Source: Niveispirillum sp943371025 (lineage in GTDB: Bacteria; Pseudomonadota; Alphaproteobacteria; Azospirillales; Azospirillaceae). Taken from it: DNA of 64,000 bases. The position numbers and the translations under genes are program-made. The notes below the pieces were generated by a model. That model searched no databases, was not told where the DNA came from, and saw only the letters and a program-made list of their open reading frames with translations. The DNA is taken from contig CALRTC020000029.1 in assembly GCA_943371025.1 (NCBI GenBank), forward strand, positions 1 through 64,000, given 5' to 3'. The stretch's first letter is position 1. Every line of letters begins with the position of its first letter. Positions 1 to 7,663 of this stretch are shown one piece after another.

Positions 1-10
1 CTTTCGCGGG

Positions 11-145
11 GGAGGCAATGAGGGTGGGGGAGGCAGTGAGGGTGGGGGAGGCAGTGAGGGTGGGGGAGGCAGTGAGGGTGGGGGAGGCAGTGAGGGTGGG
101 GGAGGCAGTGAGGGTGGTGAGGGTGGGGGAGGCAATGAGGGTGGG
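11..145. repeat. 18-bp tandem repeat array (7 copies)
   Basis: Seven head-to-tail copies of an 18-bp G-rich unit (GGAGGCAGTGAGGGTGGG). The first and last copies read CAATG instead of CAGTG, and the sixth carries a 9-bp internal duplication. The array starts directly after CTTTCGCGGG, the right half of the CCCCCGCTTTCGCGGGGG palindrome found elsewhere in the window, so it probably grew from a flank of that repeat. It lies just downstream of the protease gene's stop codon. The units keep one reading frame open, but nothing suggests translation. Confidence 0.9.
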
Positions 146-186
146 GCAGGGAAGTTGGCAAGGAGAGCCAGGGGGGCTTCCCCCCA

Positions 187-1656
187 TCACCCCTGGGTAA
201 CGGGGATGGTCAGGAAGGCGGTGGCGTCGCCGCGCTTCACCTGGACCAGGGCGTTCTTGCGGCCGGCCTTGAATGCTGCCTTCACCTGGGCGGCCACGTC
301 GCCCGGCTGGTTGACGGGGTTGTTGTTGACGGATGTGATGATGTCGCCGGGACGCAAGCCCTCCACCCCGTCGCCCACATCCAGGACGACAACGCCGGTC
401 GCGTCATCGGCCAGACGCAGACGCTGGCGCCAGGGGCCGGTCAGGCTGGACAGTTTCAGGCCGGCCACTTCTTCGCCTTCCTGCTTCTGCACCTCGTTCC
501 GGGCCAGACGCTGCTGCGGCTGGCCGGGGGCCTGTTCGACGGCCACGGTCAGGGTCTTTTCCTTGCCATCGCGCCAGACGGCCAGATCCAGTTTGCTGCC
601 GGGCTTGACCATGCCGACATTGCGGGCCAGATCACGGGTGTCCTTGATGGGCTTGCCACCGACCGACAGCACCACGTCACCCGCCTTCAGGCCGGCCTTT
701 TCCGCCGGGCTTTTCGGTTCCACCGCCGCGATCAGGGCGCCGCCTTCCTTGGCCAGGCCCAGACTGTCGGCAAATTCCTTGGTGACCGCCTGCAGGTTCA
801 CGCCCAGCCAGCCGCGCTCCACCTTGCCATCCTGCTTCAGCGCTTCCACCACGGGCTTGGCCAGGTTGGACGGGATGGCGAAGCCGATGCCGACCGACCC
901 GCCATTGGGGGTGAAGATGGCCGTGTTGATGCCGATCACCTCTCCGCCCAAATTGAAGGTGGGGCCGCCGGAATTGCCGGAATTGATGGAGGCATCCAGC
1001 TGCAGGTAATCATCATAGGGGCCGGAGCCGATATTGCGCGACCGGGCCGAGACGATGCCCGCCGTCACCGTGCCGCCCAGACCGAACGGATTGCCCACGG
1101 CCACGGCCACATCGCCCACGCGCACCTTGTCGCTGTCGGCGAATTTCAGGGCGGGCAGCGGCTTGTCGGTCTTCACCTTCAGTACGGCCAGATCGGTGCG
1201 TTCATCCTCGCCGATGATTTCCGCCTCCCGTTCCGTCCCGTCACTGAAGGAGATGGTGACCTGATCGGCGTCGGCGATGACATGGCGGTTGGTGACGACA
1301 TAGCCTGTGCTGTCGAAGACGAAGCCGGAGCCCAGCGCCCGGGCCACGGGGGCGCCACGGCCTTCGCCGCGGCCACCCTGACCCGGCAGGCCCGGCACGC
1401 CGAAGCGGCGCAGGAATTCCTCGAACCCCGGCGGCAGATCGCGGGCATTGGCGCGGGTCGGGGCCGTCTGGGCGGCGGTGATGGTCACCACGGCGGGCGA
1501 CACACGCTCCACCAGATCGGCGACACCGCCATTGGCCATCACTTCCGCCGGGGCCGCATGGGCGGTCTGGATCGTCGCGGGGGCCAGCAGGGCGGTACCG
1601 GCCAGCAGGGCCATGGCCAGATTGCGGCGGAAGCTCCGTGCGGTGGCAAGCGACAT
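187..1656 (-). CDS. degQ: Do-like periplasmic serine protease (DegQ/DegP/MucD family)
   Basis: HtrA-family protease and chaperone that degrades or refolds misfolded envelope proteins. Residues 1-34 are a signal peptide ending in TAHA. The trypsin-like domain carries the full triad: His125 in TNRHV, Asp155 in RTDLAVL and Ser229 in SGNSGGP. Two PDZ domains follow at about 265-360 and 395-480; the second is shorter. At 489 residues this is normal family length. I chose the ATG at 1656 because a GGAG lies six bases upstream; an in-frame ATG four codons earlier (1668) is the alternative. The gene is divergent from the response regulator/kinase pair at 2489-4553, an arrangement that fits envelope-stress control, though that link is inferred. 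Whether it is degP, degQ or mucD cannot be settled here. Confidence 0.93.
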   Translation of the reverse strand: MSLATARSFRRNLAMALLAGTALLAPATIQTAHAAPAEVMANGGVADLVERVSPAVVTITAAQTAPTRANARDLPPGFEEFLRRFGVPGLPGQGGRGEGRGAPVARALGSGFVFDSTGYVVTNRHVIADADQVTISFSDGTEREAEIIGEDERTDLAVLKVKTDKPLPALKFADSDKVRVGDVAVAVGNPFGLGGTVTAGIVSARSRNIGSGPYDDYLQLDASINSGNSGGPTFNLGGEVIGINTAIFTPNGGSVGIGFAIPSNLAKPVVEALKQDGKVERGWLGVNLQAVTKEFADSLGLAKEGGALIAAVEPKSPAEKAGLKAGDVVLSVGGKPIKDTRDLARNVGMVKPGSKLDLAVWRDGKEKTLTVAVEQAPGQPQQRLARNEVQKQEGEEVAGLKLSSLTGPWRQRLRLADDATGVVVLDVGDGVEGLRPGDIITSVNNNPVNQPGDVAAQVKAAFKAGRKNALVQVKRGDATAFLTIPVTQG

Positions 1657-2115
1657 CTTGGTCTCCATTCTTTACTGCCTGGGGCACCGGTTCTGGCCGG
1701 TCCCGATTTCGATGGTTGCAGCCTGACATGGGTCTGCCCACAGGGTCCTGACAGGCGCATGAATTTGCTGTCATCAACAACAGGGGGCCGATTGTCGGTT
1801 CATCGGCCCGGGATTCAAGGGGTGGACAGATGAAACTTTGTTCATCTTCCCGAAAGGTGGCTGTCAGCGGGCCGAAGATAAGGTGCAGTCATGGATCGAC
1901 GGGCACCCGAGCCCCACACCCCCCGCCCCTCGGTCCATATGAGAGGTTGGCGGGGACCGCTTCCCCACTCTCCGGTCCCCGCCGCACCCCTCTTGGCAGC
2001 AGTACATCGTAGTCTCTCTCGTCCCCTGTGGCCGGGCGGCCCCCACCGCCCGGCCATATCTTTTTTGATGTTCCCTCAGAGAGCACAGAGGCGAAAGCTC
2101 GCACAAAGGTGCCTT
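1657..2115. other. Intergenic region upstream of the protease gene
   Basis: There is no convincing gene here. It should hold the promoter of the minus-strand protease gene. The short reading frames overlap each other and have no family character. The right end runs into the palindromic repeats at 2116-2390. Confidence 0.6.
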
Positions 2116-2131
2116 CCCCGCGAAAGCGGGG
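2116..2131. repeat. Short GC palindrome of the CCCCGC-GCGGGG family
   Basis: CCCCGC-GAAA-GCGGGG, a single hairpin unit matching the cores of the longer repeats just downstream. The loop is in the opposite orientation (GAAA against TTTC). Confidence 0.8.
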
Positions 2132-2159
2132 ATCCAGGGGGGATTATCCCAGCGCTTTG

Positions 2160-2250
2160 GTGCCCCTGGCCCCTGGACCCCCGCTTTCGCGGGGGAGGCA
2201 CGTAGGGTGCGATTGGCTAAGTTAGCGCCTATGCGCTTTCGCGGGGGAGG
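2160..2250. repeat. CCCCCGCTTTCGCGGGGG repeat, copy 1
   Basis: A unit of about 90 bp. It starts near CCCCTGGACC, contains the palindrome CCCCCGC-TTTC-GCGGGGG, then GAGGCACGTAGGGTGCG and a second half-palindrome CTTTCGCGGGGGAGGC. It is almost identical to 2298-2390 and related to 63626-63716, so this is a dispersed chromosomal repeat in the direct-duplicate form. Confidence 0.9.
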
Positions 2251-2297
2251 CGGGGAAAAGCAGGGGACAAGCCAAGGCCACAGGAACGACGCTTGGG

Positions 2298-2390
2298 TGC
2301 CCTTGGCCCCTGGACCCCCGCTTTCGCGGGGGAGGCACGTAGGGTGCGATTGGCTAGGTTAGCGCCTATGCGCTTTCGCGGGGAAAGCGG
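2298..2390. repeat. CCCCCGCTTTCGCGGGGG repeat, copy 2
   Basis: Near-identical direct copy of 2160-2250 (GGCTAGGTTAG here against GGCTAAGTTAG there). It ends about 100 bp before the response regulator start, so the promoter of that gene must lie to the right of the repeat or inside it. Confidence 0.9.
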
Positions 2391-2488
2391 GGGGGCAGGG
2401 GGATAGGAAGCCAGAGCCATGAGGGAAGAACATCAACAGGCGACGGCGTTTGTCTTCCCCACCCGTCCCGGTTTAGGATGCGCGCATC

Positions 2489-3166
2489 ATGAAGATCCTT
2501 GTCATCGAAGACGACCGCGCCACCGCCGATTATCTGGTCAAAGGCCTGAAAGAGGCCGGGCATGTGGTGGACCATGCCGATAATGGCCGCGACGGGCTGT
2601 TCCTGGCGGCCAGCGAGCCCTATGACGCGCTGATCGTGGACCGTATGCTGCCCGGCCGTGACGGGCTGTCGCTGCTGGAGGTGCTGCGCACCACGGGCAA
2701 TGACACGCCGGCCCTGGTCCTGTCGGCGCTGGGCAGCGTCGATGACCGGGTGAAGGGGTTGCGTGCCGGGGCCGATGATTACCTGACCAAGCCCTTTGCC
2801 TTTGCCGAGCTGCTGGCCCGGCTGGAGGTGATGCAGCGCCGGTCGCGCGGCGGGGCGGCGGCCCCCGTCACCAAATTGCAGATCGCCGATCTGGAGATGG
2901 ATCTGCTGGCGCGCAGCGTGAAGCGGGCGGGCAAGACCGTCGACCTGCTGCCGCGCGAATTCCAGCTGCTGGAATATCTGATCCGCAATGCCGGCAATGT
3001 GGTGACGCGCACCATGCTGCTGGAAAATGTCTGGGATTATCATTTCGATCCGCAGACCAATGTCATCGACGTGCATATCGCCCGGCTGCGCCAGAAGATC
3101 GACAAGGACCATCCGGTCCCCCTGATCCATACGGTGCGCGGGGCGGGATATGTGATCCGTGAGTAG
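2489..3166 (+). CDS. OmpR/PhoB-family response regulator
   Basis: Two-component response regulator of 225 residues. The receiver domain (about 1-118) has the acidic pair Asp8/Asp9, the phospho-acceptor Asp51 in IVDRMLP and Lys101 in LTKPF. The winged-helix DNA-binding domain (about 130-225) ends in the typical VRGAGYVIRE. The last codons overlap the downstream kinase start by 8 bp, so the two are translationally coupled and almost certainly a cognate pair. It is divergent from the Do-like protease gene, and control of envelope proteolysis is a reasonable inference, though no operator was identified. Confidence 0.95.
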   Translation: MKILVIEDDRATADYLVKGLKEAGHVVDHADNGRDGLFLAASEPYDALIVDRMLPGRDGLSLLEVLRTTGNDTPALVLSALGSVDDRVKGLRAGADDYLTKPFAFAELLARLEVMQRRSRGGAAAPVTKLQIADLEMDLLARSVKRAGKTVDLLPREFQLLEYLIRNAGNVVTRTMLLENVWDYHFDPQTNVIDVHIARLRQKIDKDHPVPLIHTVRGAGYVIRE

Positions 3167-4553
3167 GTTCAGCTTCCTGCGCAGCACGTCATTCCTGCGC
3201 ACCACGTCCTTCCGGCTGGCGGCCTTCCATCTGGGGCTGTTCACCCTGTCGGTGGTGGTGGTGCTGGCCGTCGTCTACTGGTTCACGGCCGGTTTCATCA
3301 ACCGCCACACGGAAGAAACCGTGCTGCGCGAGGTGGAGGAACTGAACCAGGCGCTGACCGAGCGGGGGCGCATCGGCCTGCTGCGTCTGGTGTCGGAACG
3401 CGCATCCGACGGGCGCACGGACATGATCTATGCCCTGACCACGCCCAGCTACGACATCATCGCCGGCAACCTGGCCAACTGGCCGGCCGGCGACGCCGCC
3501 CCCGGTTGGGTGGAATTCGACATCAAGGCCCGCAGCGATCCCGGCCGCAAACGCCAGGCCGTGGCCGTGATCATTCCCGTGCCTGATGTGGGCTGGCTGC
3601 TGGTCGGGCATGACATGACCGACCGTTACCTGCTGCGCGGCCAGTTGCTGACGGGCCTGATCTGGGCCGTGTCACTGGCGCTGGCCGTGGGCACGGTGGG
3701 GGCCGTGTTCATGAGCCGGCGCGTGGCCGAGCGGATCGAGAGCATCAACCGCACCATCGACCGCATCACGGCCGGTTCCTTTGCCGACCGCATGGATGTG
3801 ACCGGGTCGGGCGATGAGATCGACCGGCTGGTCATGAAGCTGAACCGCATGCTGGACGAGATCGGCCGGCTGATGCTGGGCATGCGGCAGGTGACGGACA
3901 ATGTCGCCCATGACCTGCGCACGCCGCTGTCGCGCCTGCGGGCGCGCCTGGAACTGGCGCAGCGGGATGAGACGCTGTCGGATGGGCAATATACCACCCT
4001 GGAACAGGCGATCGGGGAGATCGACCGGCTGCTGGGCGTGTTCAACGCCATTCTGACCATCGCGGCGGCGGAGACGGGCCGGGCCCGCACCGATTTCGAA
4101 CCGGTCGATCTGGCCGTGCTGGCGGCGGAGGTGGCGGAGCTTTACACGCCCCTGGCCGAGGAACGCGGCCTGACCATGGATGTGTCTGCCCCGGCCGCCG
4201 TGATGGTGCAGGGCAGCCGCCAATTGCTGGCCCAGTTGATCAGCAACCTGATCGAGAATGCCGTGAAATACAGCCCCGAACAGGGGCATGTGGCCGTGTC
4301 CGCCGGGCTGGATGCCGGCCGCCCCCTGCTGTCGGTGGCCGACCAGGGACCGGGCATTCCGGCCGATCAACGCGACAAGGTGCTGGAACGGTTCGTGCGG
4401 CTGGAAGCCCATCGCGGCACGCCGGGCCATGGGCTGGGCCTGTCGCTGGTGGCGGCCGTGGCCCGCCTGCATGATGCCAACCTGACCCTGACGGATGCGC
4501 GCGAGGATGCGACGGCACCGGGCTTGAAGGTGGAACTGCGGTTTCCGGGGTGA
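3159..4553 (+). CDS. Sensor histidine kinase paired with the OmpR-type regulator
   Basis: Membrane histidine kinase of 464 residues. Membrane segments lie at about 22-46 and 163-185, enclosing a periplasmic sensor of roughly 115 residues. A HAMP domain follows at 187-240. The phospho-acceptor His251 is in NVAHDLRTPLSRL. The ATPase domain has an N box (NLIENAVKYSP), G1 (ADQGPGIP) and G2 (GHGLGLSL). The start overlaps the response regulator stop by 8 bp. The signal sensed cannot be read from the sequence. Confidence 0.95.
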   Translation: MSRFSFLRSTSFLRTTSFRLAAFHLGLFTLSVVVVLAVVYWFTAGFINRHTEETVLREVEELNQALTERGRIGLLRLVSERASDGRTDMIYALTTPSYDIIAGNLANWPAGDAAPGWVEFDIKARSDPGRKRQAVAVIIPVPDVGWLLVGHDMTDRYLLRGQLLTGLIWAVSLALAVGTVGAVFMSRRVAERIESINRTIDRITAGSFADRMDVTGSGDEIDRLVMKLNRMLDEIGRLMLGMRQVTDNVAHDLRTPLSRLRARLELAQRDETLSDGQYTTLEQAIGEIDRLLGVFNAILTIAAAETGRARTDFEPVDLAVLAAEVAELYTPLAEERGLTMDVSAPAAVMVQGSRQLLAQLISNLIENAVKYSPEQGHVAVSAGLDAGRPLLSVADQGPGIPADQRDKVLERFVRLEAHRGTPGHGLGLSLVAAVARLHDANLTLTDAREDATAPGLKVELRFPG

Positions 4554-4603
4554 GGGGGGGCCCGTCCAAAGGTTGACGCGGGTGAGGGCGGACGGTCTCC
4601 CGG

Positions 4604-5347
4604 TCAGGCAGCGGCCGGGAACCAGCGGTTACCCATCCAGTTTTCCGCCGCGCGGCGGATCCGGTCGGGATAGTCCGCCACGGGGGGCAGCAGCAGGGGC
4701 AGGTGCAGACGCGCCACGGTTTCGCGCACGCCATCCCAGGTCAGCGGCAGGCCCCACAGCCGTGCATGCCGGGCGATTTCCATCTCCTGCCCCCAGAAAT
4801 AAATCTGCCGGGGGCGGCAGTTTTCCGCCATGCGCCGCACCTCCTCCACCCGGCCGTCATTCATCAGCGGCTGCCAGATATCGGGCATCAGCAGATCAAC
4901 GGGCAGGTCCGGCACATAGTCATAGGCGCTGGCATTGACGATGCGGATCTTGGCCCGCGCATCGTCCGGCAACTGCTCCAGCACCTTCAATGCCGCGATC
5001 ATTTCCAGCACATCGGTCGACAATTCCACCACGGTCACGGCGGTGACGGCCGGGTTCAGCGCCGTGGCGGCCGCACACCAGCCCATGCCCATGCCCATGA
5101 TCACCACATGACCCGCCGCGTGGAGACAGCCCAGCTCCTGGCTTTCAATCTCCATCGGGGTCATCGACATCCAGGTTTCGGTCACGCCGTCCGGGCGCAG
5201 GCGCAGCAGGGCGGCCATGTCCGTGACCAGCATGGCCGGGCTCCAATAGCCTTTGCACAGCACCATCCCCGCCTTCTGGATGCGCCAGGGGCCAATCTCC
5301 ATCGCGGCATAGTGCGGGATGAAAAGCGGGGGATGGTAGATGTTCAT
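4604..5347 (-). CDS. Rossmann-fold (SAM-binding-like) protein of unknown role
   Basis: A 247-residue cytoplasmic protein with a central nucleotide-binding signature. VVIMGMGMGW at about 81-90 is followed by VTVVELSTDV at 103-112, the glycine-rich loop and acidic end of strand 2 seen in class I methyltransferases and spermidine-synthase-like proteins. No substrate-specific motif was recognised. It is convergent with the kinase gene (about 50 bp between stops). A palindrome-containing promoter-like stretch lies near 5430, about 80 bp upstream of its start. The methyltransferase-like fold is fairly secure; activity and substrate are not known. Confidence 0.7.
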   Translation of the reverse strand: MNIYHPPLFIPHYAAMEIGPWRIQKAGMVLCKGYWSPAMLVTDMAALLRLRPDGVTETWMSMTPMEIESQELGCLHAAGHVVIMGMGMGWCAAATALNPAVTAVTVVELSTDVLEMIAALKVLEQLPDDARAKIRIVNASAYDYVPDLPVDLLMPDIWQPLMNDGRVEEVRRMAENCRPRQIYFWGQEMEIARHARLWGLPLTWDGVRETVARLHLPLLLPPVADYPDRIRRAAENWMGNRWFPAAA

Positions 5348-5425
5348 GGGGTGCGCTTCTTCCTGTGGTTGCTGTGGTTCTATACCCTAACAGGGGCGAT
5401 GTTTCAGGGGGGAAGCATTTTTCTG

Positions 5426-5454
5426 TTGACGTATAGGGATAATAATCCTATATC
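5426..5454 (+). promoter_or_regulatory. Putative sigma70-type promoter overlapping an inverted repeat
   Basis: TTGACG at 5426-5431 and TATATC at 5449-5454 are 17 bp apart, a good sigma70-like spacing reading toward the capsid gene. The same bases contain the inverted repeat TATAGG-N9-CCTATA at 5432-5452, which fills the spacer, as expected for a repressor operator. The stretch is AT-rich against a GC-rich background. It could equally serve the divergent minus-strand gene at 5347. Function is inferred. Confidence 0.45.
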
Positions 5455-5553
5455 TGAACTCACCAAGGCCCGAGCTGTACCCAAGGCGAACCGCCGGTGG
5501 CCGTGCCTGGTCGTATCGTCCCCGTTGGCCTGACAGTTTCACTGGCGCCGGCA

Positions 5554-5571
5554 ACCATTGATATCAATGGT
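5554..5571. repeat. Perfect 18-bp palindrome
   Basis: ACCATTGATATCAATGGT is fully self-complementary with no loop, about 115 bp before the capsid start. A spacerless palindrome suggests a dimeric protein-binding site rather than a terminator. Confidence 0.6.
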
Positions 5572-5683
5572 CGGCAGCCAATGAGCCGGCTTATGGCCCC
5601 CCCACCCAATCGCTGCCCGACATGCGGCCGGACCCTTCCGGCAACCGCGACGGCTGCCCCGACAATAGGAATGAGGTCGCAGG

Positions 5684-6502
5684 ATGTCCATCGACATCGA
5701 GAAGTCGTTCGTCAAGCAGTACGAACGCGAAGTGCATGAGGCCTATCAGCGCCTGGGCTCCAAGCTGCGGGCCACGGTCCGGTCCAAGAATAATGTGCAG
5801 GGCGCCACCACCGTTTTCCAGAAGGTGGGCAAGGGTGTGGCCAGCACCAAGTCGCGCCATGGCAATGTGCCGGTGATGAACCTGGACCATGGCACCGTGG
5901 AATGCGCGCTGGCCGATTATTATGCCGGCGACTGGGTCGACAAGCTGGACGAGCTGAAGACCAACATGGATGAACGCACCGTCATCGCCAATGCCGGCGC
6001 CTATGCGCTGGGCCGCAAGACGGATGAGCTGATCATCGCCAGTCTGAATGCCGGCGGCAATGTTGCCGGGGCCGACACGGACGGGCTGACCAAGGACAAG
6101 GTGCTGACGGCGTTCGAGATGCTGGGCGCGGCCGATGTGCCCGATGATGGCCAGCGTCACGCCATCGTCGGCTGGAAGCAGTGGAGCCAGCTGCTGGGCA
6201 TTCCGGAATTCGCCAATGCCGACTATGTGGGCGTGGACGAGCTGCCCTGGCGCGGAACGCAGGCCAAGCGCTGGCTGGGCACGCTGTGGATGCCGCATTC
6301 GGGCCTGACGCTGGGGGCCGGTGCCGTCCGCCTGTGCCACTGGTACCACAAGACGGCCGTGGGCCATGCCAGCGGGTCGGACGTGTCCTCCGACATCACC
6401 TGGCACGGCGACCGGGCGGCGCATTTCGTCAACAACATGATGTCGCAGGGCGCCTGCCTGATCGACGCCACGGGGGTCGTGACCCTGCGCTGCAAGGAAT
6501 AA
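5684..6502 (+). CDS. Phage major capsid-like protein
   Basis: A 272-residue protein that I read as the major capsid subunit of the podovirus-like module. Its size, its soluble mixed alpha/beta character and its place directly before the tail-tubular genes match the capsid position in T7-like gene order. The opening MSIDIEKSFVKQYEREVHEA and the helical segment KTNMDERTVIANAGAYALG resemble capsid proteins of alphaproteobacterial prophages. A GAGG lies upstream of the ATG at 5684. No portal, scaffold or maturation protease gene precedes it, which is unusual for an intact phage. The capsid call rests on context and general resemblance; a structure prediction would be decisive. Confidence 0.65.
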   Translation: MSIDIEKSFVKQYEREVHEAYQRLGSKLRATVRSKNNVQGATTVFQKVGKGVASTKSRHGNVPVMNLDHGTVECALADYYAGDWVDKLDELKTNMDERTVIANAGAYALGRKTDELIIASLNAGGNVAGADTDGLTKDKVLTAFEMLGAADVPDDGQRHAIVGWKQWSQLLGIPEFANADYVGVDELPWRGTQAKRWLGTLWMPHSGLTLGAGAVRLCHWYHKTAVGHASGSDVSSDITWHGDRAAHFVNNMMSQGACLIDATGVVTLRCKE

Positions 6503-6515
6503 GCGAAGTCTTTGC

Positions 6516-6676
6516 GTTCCCTCAGGCGCCGGGCGGGCGCATCCGCGCCCTTGGCTTACGCCGCATGTGCGGCGGGCCGGCGGTCGCCGGAGTTGTTTTT
6601 GTTCCCTCAGGCGCCGGGCGGGCGCATCCGCGCCCTTGGCTTACGCGCCATGTGGCGCGGGCCGGCGGTCGCCGGC
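6516..6676 (+). repeat. Composite GC-rich repeat, two tandem copies
   Basis: Two tandem cores with an 84-bp period, at 6516-6590 and 6601-6676. Each begins GTTCCCTCAGGCGCCGGGCG and ends GGCCGGCGGTCGCCGG. The middle stem differs in a compensatory way: CCGCATGTGCGG in the first, GCGCCATGTGGCGC in the second. They lie inside the phage-like operon between the capsid gene and the next small gene. The same family recurs at about 14.15, 15.0, 15.7, 17.45, 43.5 and 45.0 kb. Confidence 0.85.
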
Positions 6677-6763
6677 CTGGGACGGCATCGGTCAACACCG
6701 ATGCCGTCGGTGCAGGACACCAGACGCTGCGTCTGCTTCCCTTTTTTCGAAGGAACCAAGCCC

Positions 6764-7033
6764 ATGTCCTATCAGTCGCGGGACCTGTCGGTCCTTGCCT
6801 ATGCCAATGGTTTCACGCTCTGGCATTACGCCAGCGCCGATGCCCACACCGCCGTGCGCGTCACGGGCTATTTCAACGCGGCCAGCCATATGGTGCGTGT
6901 CGGCGACATGATCCTGGCCAATACCGGCGTCGGTGGCACGCCCGTCACCGGCATCCTGCTGGTCAATGCCAATGCCGGCGGGGTGGTCGATACGGCCGAC
7001 CTGACCGTCATCGGGGCCAGCGATACCGATTGA
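6764..7033 (+). CDS. Small phage structural protein, unknown
   Basis: An 89-residue protein beginning MSYQSRDLSVLAYANGF, with a good AAGGA ribosome site upstream of the ATG at 6764. It is rich in small residues, Thr and Val, with predicted beta strands (TLWHYASAD, VGDMILANTG, GILLVNANAGG). That composition suits a capsid decoration or head-fibre subunit. I do not recognise a named family. It lies between the capsid and head-tail adaptor genes, so a virion role is likely from position alone. Confidence 0.6.
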   Translation: MSYQSRDLSVLAYANGFTLWHYASADAHTAVRVTGYFNAASHMVRVGDMILANTGVGGTPVTGILLVNANAGGVVDTADLTVIGASDTD

Positions 7034-7090
7034 GGTTTGCCGGGCCTGCGCTGAAGCGGCTCTTTCCCTTTCCCATCAAAGGATAACCCC

Positions 7091-7663
7091 ATGGCCTATT
7101 CCGCTGTCGGGCTGTGCGCCCGTGCGCTTTTGAAGGTCGGGGCCGGCCCGATCACGTCGTTCCAGGACGGCACGGCCGAAGCGGAACTGGCCGCTTCCCT
7201 CTATGCCCCCACCCGCGATGCCCTGCTGGCAGCATATGGCTGGAGCTTTGCCACCCGTCAGGTGGGGCTGGTGCGGCGGGTGGAGGTGCCGGCCGCCGAT
7301 TTTGCCCATGGCTTCGCCCTGCCGGATGATTTCCTGCGGGCGCTGTCGCTGGGCAGCGGCGGCCGGGGGCGGGGCCTGTCCTATCGCATCCAGGGGACGG
7401 ACGTGCTGGCCGATGCCGAGGCCGTCACCCTGACCTATGTCGCCCGCGTCGCCGAGGCGGGGTTCCCCGCCTTTTTCGATGCGGCCCTAATCGCCCGGCT
7501 GGCGGCGGAATTCTGTGTGCCGCTGACGGAGAACACGGCCCGCGCCGAAATTCTGCAAAAGGCGGCGGAGGCGGAGTTCCGCCGGGCCCGGCTGACCGAT
7601 GCCAGCCAGGACAGCCAGGACGGATTTGAAGATTTCTCCCTGATCGAGGCGCGATTGTCATGA
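7091..7663 (+). CDS. Head-tail adaptor / tail tubular protein A-like
   Basis: A 190-residue protein. In T7-type phages the tail tubular A (gp11) protein forms the ring joining portal to nozzle. The N-terminal pattern (VGLCARALLKVGAGPITSFQ) followed by YAPTRDALLAAYGWSFAT is typical of gp11-like adaptor proteins. AAGGA precedes the ATG at 7091. The end overlaps the next gene by 4 bp (ATGA), so the two are co-translated. Position and length agree with the assignment. Confidence 0.75.
   Translation: MAYSAVGLCARALLKVGAGPITSFQDGTAEAELAASLYAPTRDALLAAYGWSFATRQVGLVRRVEVPAADFAHGFALPDDFLRALSLGSGGRGRGLSYRIQGTDVLADAEAVTLTYVARVAEAGFPAFFDAALIARLAAEFCVPLTENTARAEILQKAAEAEFRRARLTDASQDSQDGFEDFSLIEARLS

Larger units (their letters stand above)
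5348..5683. other. Intergenic junction between the chromosomal gene and the phage-like module
   Basis: This stretch of 336 bp carries no gene I can support. It holds a palindromic promoter-like site (5426-5454) and a perfect 18-bp palindrome (5554-5571). It marks the left edge of the podovirus-like cluster. No attachment-site duplication could be recognised by eye. Confidence 0.6.

Noticed and set aside
11..145. CRISPR array at the window start
   Set aside because: The 18-bp units are directly contiguous with no spacers, so it is a simple tandem repeat.
6512..6763. Coding region covering the tandem repeats before the 89-residue phage gene
   Set aside because: The translation is just the two repeat units; a good ribosome site and ATG follow at 6764.
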